From Parvularcula sp. LCG005 (lineage in GTDB: Bacteria > Pseudomonadota > Alphaproteobacteria > Caulobacterales > Parvularculaceae): a stretch of 64,000 bases of DNA. Positions 18,516 to 27,391 of the stretch are shown here, piece after piece. Location of the stretch: assembly GCF_032930845.1 (NCBI RefSeq), contig NZ_CP136758.1:1751001-1815000 (forward strand). Direction: 5' to 3'. A program made the position numbers and the translations under genes. Under the pieces are notes generated by a model. It was not told where the DNA came from and did no database searches. It was given only the letters and a program-made list of their open reading frames with translations. Position 1 is the first letter of the stretch; every line of letters begins with the position of its first letter.

Positions 18516-19370
18516 CTACGTTACTGCTTTGGCTGCGTAGAGTTTCCACGCCGTGTCACCAAAAATTTCATTTTGTGATGAAGGACTTATATTATGGCAC
18601 AAATCCTTCGCCATGGACAGCCAGTCACCGTAATTTGATGACAGAGTGAGGACTGGCCAATCACTCCCCCATAGCAGTTTTTCCGGGCCAAATATCGCCA
18701 ACAGGACGTCGACATAGGGTCGCAAGTCGCCCGCTGTCGCACCGGTCGGCGCTTCGGTCAGCAGGCCCGACAGCTTGCAGTACACATTGGGTAGTCCTGC
18801 AAGTCTGGCCATGGCGCAGCGCCAGTCCTCGAACAGTGCCTGATCGCCGATTGCCGGCTTCGCGCCGTGATCGATGACCATCCGCAACGCCGGGCGTGAC
18901 GCCTTCATGGTCGCCAAAGCGTCGAGATGGCGCAGATCGACCAGCGCATCGAAGACAAGATCGCGTTTCTCAACTTCATCGAGACCCGCTCGCAATTCGT
19001 CCCCAGCGATCCAGTCCGACGGCGCTATCGCCTGCAACATCGGGCGGACGCCGACCAGCGGGCCCCTGGCCCTGTAGCGATCGAGCTGAGGGCCCACATC
19101 GTCTGCCGCGAGATCGCACCAGCCGACAACGCCCAGGACAGCATCATTGTTCGCGGCAATGTCGAGCAGGTACTCGGTATCGTCCGTCGTGGGCTGCGAC
19201 TGCACCAGAATAACCTGCTCAATATTCTGATCGGCGATCAGGGACAGAAGATCTTCAGGCAGGAAGTCACGATAGATCTGCGCCAGATCCGGCGTGGGCC
19301 AGGACTGTCCGTGCTGACCGATCGTCCACAGATGGACGTGGGAATCAATGCGCACGGCCGATTGCGTCAT
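18516..19370 (-). CDS. L-fuconolactonase (amidohydrolase_2 family)
   Basis: A 284-residue amidohydrolase-2 family protein. Metal-site and family segments are RIDSHVHLW at the N terminus, LRMVIDHGAKP in the middle and LLWGSDWPVL near residue 240. In the oxidative fucose pathway this fold opens L-fucono-1,5-lactone to L-fuconate. The ATG at 19370 overlaps the fucP stop as ATGA; longer upstream reading runs through fucP and has no family similarity. The order fucP-lactonase-iclR-dehydrogenase fits the pathway. Confidence 0.9.
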   Translation of the reverse strand: MTQSAVRIDSHVHLWTIGQHGQSWPTPDLAQIYRDFLPEDLLSLIADQNIEQVILVQSQPTTDDTEYLLDIAANNDAVLGVVGWCDLAADDVGPQLDRYRARGPLVGVRPMLQAIAPSDWIAGDELRAGLDEVEKRDLVFDALVDLRHLDALATMKASRPALRMVIDHGAKPAIGDQALFEDWRCAMARLAGLPNVYCKLSGLLTEAPTGATAGDLRPYVDVLLAIFGPEKLLWGSDWPVLTLSSNYGDWLSMAKDLCHNISPSSQNEIFGDTAWKLYAAKAVT

Positions 19371-20644
19371 GGCGCCACCACGACATGCCGCCGCCGGCAG
19401 GACCAGCCGAACGCGGCCACGCCCACAAAGGCGATGAGCGGCGCTGACATCGCAAGATTGATGTTCATGATGTCCGACATACGGCCGACAAGCATCGCCA
19501 TCACCGCCCCGCCGATAATCGCCATTACGAGGAGCGACGATGCGGATTTGGTTTTGGCCCCGAGGCCATCGAGTGTCAGGGCAAAGATCGTCGGGAACAT
19601 GAGCGACATGAAAAAGCTCGTCGCAGCCAGCGCATAAAACCCTGTGATGCCCGGCGCTACAACCGCCACTGCGCAAAGCGCCACGTTGATCAACGCATAG
19701 GTCGTCAACATTGCCCAGGCAGGGACCCGCGTCATGACGGCCGTACTGGCGAAACGCCCGATCATGAAGGCCACGAATGACGCCGTGAGCACCTTGGCGG
19801 CAGCGGTCTCTCCCATGCCGTCAATCGTGTAAGTCCCATAGCGGATGAGAAAGCTCCAGATCCCGACCTGCGCGCCGACATAAAGAAACTGCGCCAGAAC
19901 CCCGAACATGACCCGACCGTCGCCGAGCAGTGACATCACCCCGACATGGCTGTCAGCCGTCGTTTCCTCTTCGTCGCGGGTTTTGGGGAAAGCCGTGAGG
20001 AACGCCACAACGGCAAGTGCCAATACGCCAAGCGCAAGAACGAGATAAGGGCCCTTCACCGTGGCGGCCTCTGCAATACGAAACGCGTCCAGCGACGCAT
20101 GATCCATCGCAGCAAGCTCCTCCGTCGAAGGCTCATGCCCTGTCAGGATAAAAGCCTGTCCGATCAGCGAGCCGGCGATGACACCCAGCGAATTGAACGA
20201 CTGGGCAAAGTTGAGGCGTCGGGCGGCGGTTTCCGAGGAGCCCAGCACCGACATCAGGGGGTTGGCGGATGTTTCAAGAAACGCAAGGCCACTGGCAATG
20301 ACGAATAACGCCCCCAGAAACAGGCCATAGACCCGCGCTTCAGCCGCCGGAAGGAACAGGAGCGCGCCGCAGCCGAACAGCACAAGACCGACAATGACAC
20401 CGGCCTTGTAGCCGAACCGGCGCATGAGCAGCGAGGCGGGAATGGCCCAGACAAAATAGCCGAAATAGAAGGCGGACTGCACGAGGCTTGATTGCAGGTC
20501 CGTGAGCGTGAATGCCTTTTTGAACTGTGGCACCAGAATGTCGTTCAGACTGTTCGCAATGCCCCAAAGGAGAAAAAGCGAAAACACCAGAATAATTGCC
20601 GGCAGAAATCGCCCCTGCGTATCGCGCCCGGTTTCACTGGTCAT
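19367..20644 (-). CDS. fucP: L-fucose:proton symporter (FucP family MFS)
   Basis: A 425-residue major facilitator protein with about twelve helices. FucP-family marks are LFLLWGIANSLNDILVPQFKK in helix 1, SAFYFGYFVWAIPASLLMRRFGYK in helix 2 and the loop GLAFLETSANPLMSVLG in helix 4, with the acidic residues of the proton/sugar path. It imports L-fucose across the inner membrane. It is the first gene of the minus-strand fucose operon; GGGAGGGCGAGC precedes the ATG. A hairpin of AGGGG and CCCCT lies just upstream (about 20673-20687). Confidence 0.92.
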   Translation of the reverse strand: MTSETGRDTQGRFLPAIILVFSLFLLWGIANSLNDILVPQFKKAFTLTDLQSSLVQSAFYFGYFVWAIPASLLMRRFGYKAGVIVGLVLFGCGALLFLPAAEARVYGLFLGALFVIASGLAFLETSANPLMSVLGSSETAARRLNFAQSFNSLGVIAGSLIGQAFILTGHEPSTEELAAMDHASLDAFRIAEAATVKGPYLVLALGVLALAVVAFLTAFPKTRDEEETTADSHVGVMSLLGDGRVMFGVLAQFLYVGAQVGIWSFLIRYGTYTIDGMGETAAAKVLTASFVAFMIGRFASTAVMTRVPAWAMLTTYALINVALCAVAVVAPGITGFYALAATSFFMSLMFPTIFALTLDGLGAKTKSASSLLVMAIIGGAVMAMLVGRMSDIMNINLAMSAPLIAFVGVAAFGWSCRRRHVVVAP

Positions 20645-20921
20645 AGCTCGCCCTCCCGACGAATGATGAAATGAGGGGTTCGGCCCCTTCTTGACTTCTG
20701 CAGGCGGTCAGGCTGGCCGATCGCGCACCCGGCCCGGCAGGTCCAGCGTCACCCTACTGTGTTTTCAGCAGGGTCGTCACGGCAATGTTGACGATAAGCT
20801 GAGCAGCCAAGCCGACGCCAGCCATCCCCAATCAGACCGCCATCCGGCCCGGAGTAGGCAGCGCCCACGCCGCCCGTTGTTCGGGTTGGGCATGGGCGCT
20901 GCCACCTTTAGCGTGACAGGA
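20645..20921. other. Intergenic region between TonB receptor and fucP
   Basis: This 277-base stretch holds the fucP promoter region near 20645-20700 and the receptor hairpin at its other end. No convincing gene is present; a 23-codon hydrophobic frame on the minus strand (about 20758-20829) has only a weak ribosome site. No IclR operator could be defined by eye. Confidence 0.5.
20857..20903 (-). terminator. Long-stem hairpin after the TonB receptor
   Basis: GGCAGCGCCCA and TGGGCGCTGCC are a perfect 11-bp inverted repeat around a 25-base loop, starting 19 bases after the receptor stop. There is no T-run on the minus strand, so it may be a weak terminator or an RNA-stabilising structure that sets receptor over fucP expression. 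Confidence 0.6.
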
Positions 20922-23699
20922 TTAGTAGGTCGCTCTCAGACGGATGCTGATCCGACGATCGTTGATTACGTAATCCCGTGGACGATTCTCGAACCCTTGA
21001 TAGGTGTACCGAATTTCGTCCAGCATGTTCACAGCATCGAGTGACAGGTTGAGGTTGTCGTTCAGCTGATAGCTGACAGACCCGTCAAGCGTGCCGTAAG
21101 CATCGTCGTAGATCGGCAGGTTGCCGGTCCCATTGCCCGAGGTCGTGCGGACAAAATCATCGCGCCAATTATAGGCGAGACGCGCCGAGATCGGGCCCTG
21201 CTCGTAAAGGCCAACGAGGTTATAGCTGTTTTCAGACAGCCCCTCGAGCGGTACCAGAAGCGGGTTGCCAACGGCATCAACAGCGGACGGGCTTGGCGCT
21301 TCACTGTCAACATAGGTGTAGTTCGCCTGCAGGCCCAGACCGTTCAACGGCGCCGGCAGCATGTCAAAGAAGGTCTGCATACCTACTTCGAAACCCTGGA
21401 TCGTGCCATCTTCGCCGTTCACCGGTGCGCTGACCGTGAATTCCTGCGAACCGTAACCCGGCACGTCGAAATCGGTCGTGTACACACCGTTCTGGATGAA
21501 GTTATGAACGTTCTTCCGGAACAGCGTCATGTAGGCAATGCTGCCCTCTTTCCAGTAATGTTCCAGCGAGACATCGTACTGATCGACGACAAGCGGTTTC
21601 AGGCCGGGATTGCCGCCGGAGCCGGTATAGGCCTGAGCCTGGCTTGGCTGCAGCACGGGTGCCGTCGACGGATCATTGTCAGCGTCATAGTAGTTCTGGC
21701 TGAGCGAGAAATTGCCGCGCAGGTCATAGAAGCTTGGACGAGACAGGCCGCGAGAGGCTGCGACGCGAAGCTGCAGATCATCCTGAAGGAAGAACCGGAT
21801 GTTCATGCTCGGCAGGAACTCAATATAGTCCTGCTCAACCGAGATGTCGGAGACTGACTGAATGTCCGTACCCGTGTCAGAAGGATCGCGGTAGGTCAGC
21901 GTCTGCGTACCGTCGGCGACAACCTTGGTCTGCACAACGCGAAGGCCGATATTGCCGTCATAGGGTGTTGGCACGGCATTATTGCCGAATTTCAGCATGC
22001 CGTAGGCCGCCAGCGTCTCTTCTTCCTGGGTGTTGAACTCGTCGAACGGCGTGAAGCCTGCGACGGCACCGGAGAGCGGGTTCAGGTTCGCCAGCGTGAC
22101 AAGCGATTCTTCACCCATGGCCAGCAAAGCCGGATCAACGACGAAGTGCGGACCGAAGTTTGCTGTCGCACCGTCGCCCCGGAAGAAATCATCCTGATAA
22201 GGATCGAGTGCGTAATATTCCGGGAACTCGTTATACTCGGCAGTCGCAATATCACTCCCATCCCATGGTGGACCGGAGATGGATTGCCAGTCAAAGCCAG
22301 AGTCAGCTGTTTCGATATCCTTGGTGGTGTATCGGACACCTGAGGTGAATGAGCGGAAAACGCTGCCCTCGTCAAAATCCCACTCGAGGTCGAGGCGCGC
22401 TGCGGTTTCACTGCCGGTGTTTTCCGCCGACCGTGACATCAACGCCTGATACGTATAATTATCCGGGTTCGTCAGGAAGTCATCCGGTGTCACCGTGAAG
22501 GTGGGCAGATCACCTGTCAGATCCATCAGGAAATTGAAGCCGCCGGTGGTCGTACCAAAGCCCGTCGGGTCGGTGAAGCTGGTGTCGGAATCTACATATT
22601 GCAGGTCACCAGAAACGCGGAAACCATCGCCCTCATCCCATTTGAACCCGGCGCTATAATCCGTGGTCCGGGAATCGCGGACGGTGTGTCGCGTAAAGGA
22701 CTGGGTCGGTGGACCAGCAAAGCCGCCGGTCAACATGGTGCCGTCTTCATCGAAGGTGAAATCACCAACAGGGGTCAGCGCCCCGTTGTCACCCGCGCCA
22801 TAGGCGAACATACCCGTCTGAGGATCGGTAAAGGTGTAGTCCGACGTCAACACCATAGCGTGGAATTCAAGGTCAGCACTCGGACGATATTGGAAGGCCA
22901 ACGAACCGCCAAGGCGTTCACGGTCGCCGTTCCACGATGAAATGCCGGCACCGGAAGCAATATAGTTATTGCCGAAATCCTCACGCTGGAAGAAAGGCTC
23001 GATCGTGATGGCATCCTCGCGGAAATACCCCTTGCCGTAGGACAGGTTGAACAGGAAGCCGAATTCCTGATCACCGCTCATCCACCGGTCGCTGAGAAGT
23101 GCGGAGGCGTTATAGCCGGTCTTCTCACGAAGGTCGTAATGCACAGCCTGAATTGCGCCGGAAATGGTCCGGCCCGCACTGTCAAAAGGCATCCGTGTGC
23201 GCAGGTTCACCAGGCCGCCAATGCCGCCTTCGATCTGCTCCGCCGACGGGTTCTTGTAGACATCGATACCGGCAAGCAATTCGGCCGGAACGTCTTCCCA
23301 ACTCAAGCCACGACCATCAATGGTCGAGAAGATATCGCGGCCGTTCAGCTCGGTACGAACTTGGGTCAAGCCACGAATGGCGACGCCGGAACCTTCACCG
23401 CGGTTACGGGAGATCTGGACACCGGAGATACGCTGCAGCGCTTCGGCGACGTTGACGTCAGGCAGTTTACCGATGTCGATGGCAACGATACTGTCGACAA
23501 TCTCCTCGGCATTCTGCTTGCGCTCGACAGCGCTCGTCAGACTTGACCGCTGGCCGGTCACCACAATTTCGTCAGCAGCCGGTTCATCGACCGTGTCGTC
23601 CTGTGCAAAAGCAGCGGGTGCGGCAAATGCCATCAACGATAGTGCCGACACCGATGTCGCCAGTCGAAGGGCATGCCTGGAATGCTGTCCCAATCTCAT
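20922..23699 (-). CDS. TonB-dependent receptor, Caulobacter/Xanthomonas carbohydrate type
   Basis: A 925-residue outer-membrane receptor. The ATG at 23699 has a perfect AGGAGG 7 bases ahead and gives a signal peptide ending FAAPAAFAQ. A TonB-box-like ADEIVVTGQ follows, then the plug typical of the Caulobacter-Xanthomonas subfamily: GKLPDVNVAEALQRISGV, RGEGSGVAIRGL and NPSAEQIEGGIGGLVNLRT. The barrel ends ISIRLRATY. Members of this subfamily mostly import plant-glycan oligosaccharides and lie next to flavin halogenase genes, as here. Position between the fucose operon and the xyloglucan enzymes suggests fucosylated xyloglucan oligosaccharides as substrate, an inference. Confidence 0.94.
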   Translation of the reverse strand: MRLGQHSRHALRLATSVSALSLMAFAAPAAFAQDDTVDEPAADEIVVTGQRSSLTSAVERKQNAEEIVDSIVAIDIGKLPDVNVAEALQRISGVQISRNRGEGSGVAIRGLTQVRTELNGRDIFSTIDGRGLSWEDVPAELLAGIDVYKNPSAEQIEGGIGGLVNLRTRMPFDSAGRTISGAIQAVHYDLREKTGYNASALLSDRWMSGDQEFGFLFNLSYGKGYFREDAITIEPFFQREDFGNNYIASGAGISSWNGDRERLGGSLAFQYRPSADLEFHAMVLTSDYTFTDPQTGMFAYGAGDNGALTPVGDFTFDEDGTMLTGGFAGPPTQSFTRHTVRDSRTTDYSAGFKWDEGDGFRVSGDLQYVDSDTSFTDPTGFGTTTGGFNFLMDLTGDLPTFTVTPDDFLTNPDNYTYQALMSRSAENTGSETAARLDLEWDFDEGSVFRSFTSGVRYTTKDIETADSGFDWQSISGPPWDGSDIATAEYNEFPEYYALDPYQDDFFRGDGATANFGPHFVVDPALLAMGEESLVTLANLNPLSGAVAGFTPFDEFNTQEEETLAAYGMLKFGNNAVPTPYDGNIGLRVVQTKVVADGTQTLTYRDPSDTGTDIQSVSDISVEQDYIEFLPSMNIRFFLQDDLQLRVAASRGLSRPSFYDLRGNFSLSQNYYDADNDPSTAPVLQPSQAQAYTGSGGNPGLKPLVVDQYDVSLEHYWKEGSIAYMTLFRKNVHNFIQNGVYTTDFDVPGYGSQEFTVSAPVNGEDGTIQGFEVGMQTFFDMLPAPLNGLGLQANYTYVDSEAPSPSAVDAVGNPLLVPLEGLSENSYNLVGLYEQGPISARLAYNWRDDFVRTTSGNGTGNLPIYDDAYGTLDGSVSYQLNDNLNLSLDAVNMLDEIRYTYQGFENRPRDYVINDRRISIRLRATY

Positions 23700-23952
23700 C
23701 TCGTTTCCTCCTGTTGGAGGCTCGCAAAAGAGCCTCATGATTTTGATCACGCCGTTGTCTCCGGCGATTTTCTGTCAGCGGTTGATGATCCGCCTGTCCG
23801 CTTTCCCCACCAGCGCGGGACAAACCTGGCCGACCACCAGAATATTAAAAGCACTTTCATATATGACATTTCGCAAACTCGATCAACACATATAAAACTG
23901 TTTTTACAGGCGGTTGGCCGCAAGAAATGTTGCCCTGCACCATAAAAAAGGG

Positions 23953-25479
23953 ATGGATATGACCCAGGTTTCTGACGGCTTCGTCCGTAATATCGCTATC
24001 ATCGGCGGCGGTACGGCAGGATGGATGACAGCGGCCGCTATCATCCGTGCAATGAAAGATTATCCCTGCACGGTGACATTGGTGGAGTCAGGCGACATCG
24101 GCACCGTTGGCGTTGGCGAGGCGACCATCCCGCCGATACAACTGTTCAACCGCATGCTGAAAGTGAGTGAGGACGAATTTGTCGCCGCCACGCAGGGTAC
24201 ATTCAAACTGGGAATAGAGTTCTCAAACTGGCGCCAGAAAGGTGACAGCTATTTTCACCCCTTTGGCAAATACGGCGCCGATATCGACGCGGTGCCGTTT
24301 CATCAATACTGGCGAAAGATGCATCGCCGGGGTCGCGCGCCCGCGCTTGAGGCCTTTTCACTGTCCACCATGGCCGCCAAGGCCGGCAAATTTTCTCCCC
24401 CAAGCGCGGATCCCAAATCGGTCCTGTCCCAGATGTCCCACGCTTATCATTTTGACGCGGGGCTCTATGCGTTGTTCTTGCGCCGCTACGCTGAAGCCAG
24501 GGGCGTGAAGCGACTTGACCGGACGGTCCGTGATGTCCGCCTGAATGCCGAGAGCGGTTTTGTCGAAGCCGTTGTGTTCGATGACGATGAGGAATTGTGC
24601 GCCGACTTTTTTATCGATTGCACCGGCTTTCGCGGACTATTGATCGAGGGGGCCTTGGAGACAGGCTATGAGGACTGGTCCCACTGGCTTCCGTGCGACA
24701 GGGCCGTGGCCGTGCCGTGTGAGCAGTTTGGGGCGCCCCTGCCCTATACCCGATCCACCGCGCGGGAAGCTGGGTGGCAATGGCGGATCCCGCTGCAGCA
24801 CCGCATTGGCAATGGCTACGTCTATTGCAGTGAGTATTGCGACGACGACAAGGCCGTCTCGACACTGATGAACAATCTGGATGGCGCGCCATTGTCTGAT
24901 CCTCGCCACCTGCGCTTTACGACGGGCAAGCGGAAGAAGTTCTGGAACAAGAACGTCCTCGCCATCGGCCTGTCAGCGGGGTTCATGGAACCACTCGAAT
25001 CGACCAGCATCCATCTGATCCAGGCTGCGATCGCGAAGTTGATGACCGTCTATCCGGATCGAAGGTTCGATCCGATCGATATCGACGAATACAACCGCCT
25101 GACTGAGATCGATTACCTCCGTATACGCGACTTCATCATCCTTCACTATCACGCCACCCAGCGGGACGATGCGCCGCTATGGGAGTATGTCCGCAATATG
25201 AGCATACCCGATACGCTCCAGCACAAGTACGATCTGTACGGCAGCCGGGGACGGGTTTTCCGGTATGACGAAGAATTGTTCGCGGACACGAGCTGGGTTG
25301 CGGTGTTTGAGGGCCAGGGGATCCAGCCCGACCGCTATGACCCCCTTGTTGACACCTATGATGAAGAGAAGCTGGCCGCTGTCCTTGAGCGGATGCGCCG
25401 AACGATTGTCGCGGGGGTCGACAGCCTGCCTGCTCATGAGGATTATATCGCGCGCCATTGTGCGGCAGCGAGCGTTTGA
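23953..25479 (+). CDS. Flavin-dependent tryptophan-halogenase-like protein
   Basis: A 508-residue member of the tryptophan halogenase family (PF04820). It has the FAD motif IIGGGTAGWMTA (about 16-26), VGVGEATIPP, the lysine that carries the halogenating species in TFKLGIEF (K85, matching K79 of PrnA) and the diagnostic W-x-W-x-I-P in GWQWRIP. These marks suggest an active halogenase. Genes of this family beside sugar TonB receptors are common in Caulobacter-like bacteria, but their natural substrate is not known. Divergent from the receptor across 23700-23952, so the two probably share control. Confidence 0.92.
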   Translation: MDMTQVSDGFVRNIAIIGGGTAGWMTAAAIIRAMKDYPCTVTLVESGDIGTVGVGEATIPPIQLFNRMLKVSEDEFVAATQGTFKLGIEFSNWRQKGDSYFHPFGKYGADIDAVPFHQYWRKMHRRGRAPALEAFSLSTMAAKAGKFSPPSADPKSVLSQMSHAYHFDAGLYALFLRRYAEARGVKRLDRTVRDVRLNAESGFVEAVVFDDDEELCADFFIDCTGFRGLLIEGALETGYEDWSHWLPCDRAVAVPCEQFGAPLPYTRSTAREAGWQWRIPLQHRIGNGYVYCSEYCDDDKAVSTLMNNLDGAPLSDPRHLRFTTGKRKKFWNKNVLAIGLSAGFMEPLESTSIHLIQAAIAKLMTVYPDRRFDPIDIDEYNRLTEIDYLRIRDFIILHYHATQRDDAPLWEYVRNMSIPDTLQHKYDLYGSRGRVFRYDEELFADTSWVAVFEGQGIQPDRYDPLVDTYDEEKLAAVLERMRRTIVAGVDSLPAHEDYIARHCAAASV

Positions 25480-25594
25480 TTTACGGCACAACGCTCGTCC
25501 CATAGCGCTTCTGCGCGCGTCGATAAAATAACTGCTTTGACAGTCAAGGCGTGCGCTGATTTTTGAAGATCACGGATGATCAGGGGAGGCTGTG

Positions 25595-26965
25595 ATGAGT
25601 GACGAGCAGGAACTATACCACGCTGCCGATAAAATGGCGGCCGACTATCTCGCCCATATCACGGACCGTCCCGTCTTTCCCGGCCCTGACATGGTGGCGC
25701 AGCTTGAGCAATTGGGCGGCGCCTTGCCGACGCAGCAGAATGACCCGCACGCCGTGCTGGACATGCTAAGCCGTATTGGCGGGGCCGCCACTACCGCTAC
25801 CAATGGCCCGAACTATTTTGGATTCGTCATCGGCGCCCTTTTGCCCATCGCTGGCGCCGCCGAGCGGATCGCCCTGGCCTGGGATCAATGTGCGTCGAGC
25901 CATGTGAACTCGCCCGCCATGGCTGCAATCGAGAAAACGGCCGGCCAATGGCTGCTCGAGATCCTCGATCTGCCCCGCGACACCGCAGTGGGTTTTGGGA
26001 CGAGTGCGACAGCATGCGGATTTTCAGCTCTCGCCGCGGCGCAGACCTACCTTCTGCGCCAATCCGGTTGGGACCTTGACAGATCGGGCCTGCGCGGTGC
26101 GCCGCCGGTTCGTATTGTCGTGCCTGACACGGTCCACGTGACCGTGAAGAAGGCTATTCGGCTGTTGGGATTTGGCACCAGAGACATCGTCACAGTACAG
26201 ACCGATGATTTTGGCCGGATGCGGCCTGACGCCCTGCCGCACTTTGATGCCCTGACCGTCCTCTGCCTGCAGGCGGGTGATGTGAATACCGGCGAGTTCG
26301 ATCGGTTCTCGGACATCATCCCGACAGCAAAAGCGGCCGGGGCATGGGTTCATGTCGACGGCGCATTCGGTCTGTGGGCGCGTGCCAGTCAGGACAAGCG
26401 GTCGTCGACCGATGGCGTCGAGCTGGCGGATAGCTGGACCACGGACGGTCACAAGACGCTGAACACGGCCTATGACAGCGCCGTCACGATCTGTCGCCAT
26501 GCTGATCTTCTGGCCTCGACCATGAATGCCGAGGCGGCGTATGCGCCCAGCGAGACGGATGCCCAGAAAAACCTGACGCTTGAATTTTCCCGCCGCGCCC
26601 ACGGCCTTGGCTTCTGGGCTGTTCTGCAGACACTGGGACGCTCCGGTGTCGGATCCATGGTCGATGGCTACTGCGCGCTGGCAACCCAGCTCGCTGAAGG
26701 CTGCAGGGAAGCCGGTGTCACCGTTCTCAACCGTGTGGTCTTCAATCAGGTCCTCTGTCAGCTTGCAGATCCTGCTGATACACCGGCGTTCCTGAAACTG
26801 ATCGAGCAGGACAACGCCGTCTGGTTCGGACCGACGATGTGGCGCGGGCAGCCCGCCTTCCGATTGAGCGTATCGTCGTGGCGTACGGACGAAGACGCTA
26901 TTCGCCGAGCCCTGGACGCCATCGGGCGAGCGCTTCACCAGCTGGAATGTCAGAAGAACGGGTAA
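25595..26965 (+). CDS. PLP-dependent group II decarboxylase-like protein
   Basis: A 456-residue PLP enzyme of the aromatic-amino-acid/glutamate decarboxylase group. Seen are NGPNYFGFVIGAL and the later HVNSPAM motif, GTSATACGFSALAAA, WVHVDGAFGLWAR with the PLP-binding Asp, and the Schiff-base lysine in SWTTDGHKTLN. The ATG at 25595 has GGGAGG 7 bases upstream. It follows the halogenase on the same strand after 115 bases and may share a transcript. Substrate unknown: some relatives are decarboxylases, others act as aldehyde synthases or sphingosine-phosphate-type lyases. Confidence 0.87.
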   Translation: MSDEQELYHAADKMAADYLAHITDRPVFPGPDMVAQLEQLGGALPTQQNDPHAVLDMLSRIGGAATTATNGPNYFGFVIGALLPIAGAAERIALAWDQCASSHVNSPAMAAIEKTAGQWLLEILDLPRDTAVGFGTSATACGFSALAAAQTYLLRQSGWDLDRSGLRGAPPVRIVVPDTVHVTVKKAIRLLGFGTRDIVTVQTDDFGRMRPDALPHFDALTVLCLQAGDVNTGEFDRFSDIIPTAKAAGAWVHVDGAFGLWARASQDKRSSTDGVELADSWTTDGHKTLNTAYDSAVTICRHADLLASTMNAEAAYAPSETDAQKNLTLEFSRRAHGLGFWAVLQTLGRSGVGSMVDGYCALATQLAEGCREAGVTVLNRVVFNQVLCQLADPADTPAFLKLIEQDNAVWFGPTMWRGQPAFRLSVSSWRTDEDAIRRALDAIGRALHQLECQKNG

Positions 26966-26999
26966 CAGGATAGTGCCAGGCCACCACGTGAGAGTGTGC

Positions 27000-27275
27000 C
27001 TATTTTCGACGCCCGCCCAGGACGGCGACGAGCTCCTCAACCTTGGCGCGTCGCTCCTCAAGGTCATCAGCGCGAAGCGCGTGGTCAACGCATGTGGACA
27101 GGTGATCCTGCAGGATAACAGCCTCCAGACTACCAAGAGCGGCCTTGATCGCCTGCACTTGCCGCAGAATGTCGATACAATAACGATCGTCCCGCACCAT
27201 ACCGGTGACACCGCGCACCTGCCCCTCAATCCGGGCAAGCCGTTTTACCGCAGCAGTCTTGGTATTCTCGTTCAT
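27000..27275 (-). CDS. csoR: CsoR-type copper-sensing repressor
   Basis: A 91-residue all-helical repressor of the CsoR/RcnR/FrmR family. The copper(I) ligand set C-H-C is complete: C33 in DRYCIDIL, H58 and C62 in DHLSTCVDHA, at the spacing of M. tuberculosis CsoR (36/61/65). This points to Cu(I), not nickel or formaldehyde. The ATG at 27275 (MNENTKTAAVKRL) has GGAG ahead and is the usual family start; a longer frame to 27335 runs into the divergent promoter. It faces a glutaredoxin-MauE gene with a clear CsoR operator between them, and may also control the Cus operon at 44-51 kb. Confidence 0.93.
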   Translation of the reverse strand: MNENTKTAAVKRLARIEGQVRGVTGMVRDDRYCIDILRQVQAIKAALGSLEAVILQDHLSTCVDHALRADDLEERRAKVEELVAVLGGRRK

Positions 27276-27336
27276 CGCCCATCTCCGCGCTGCGACTATC
27301 ACAGCGAACATCGGCCAATCCGACGAACAGGCCAAA

Positions 27337-27366
27337 TTGACGCCTTCGACCGCTGCCCCATATACC
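27337..27366 (+). promoter_or_regulatory. Sigma-70 promoter of the glutaredoxin-MauE gene
   Basis: TTGACG at 27337-27342 and TATACC at 27361-27366, 18 bases apart, lie 26 bases upstream of the ATG at 27392. The -10 element is overlapped by the CsoR-type operator, giving a simple block-and-release arrangement. Confidence 0.65.
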
Positions 27367-27377
27367 CCTATAGGGTA
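27363..27377. promoter_or_regulatory. CsoR operator
   Basis: TACCC-CTATA-GGGTA is an inverted repeat in the form typical of CsoR boxes (TACCC-N5-GGGTA). Its centre CCCTATAGGG is a perfect 10-bp palindrome. It covers the -10 element of the divergent gene next to csoR itself. Confidence 0.75.
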
Positions 27378-27391
27378 AGCAGGAGGCGCTT

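Noticed and set aside
19371-19676. Upstream extension of the fuconolactonase
   Set aside because: It is the fucP sequence read in another frame; the ATG at 19370 begins the conserved amidohydrolase N terminus.
20758-20829. 23-codon hydrophobic minus-strand frame
   Set aside because: Very short, weak ribosome site, lies in the leader between receptor and fucP; could be a leader peptide but nothing supports it.
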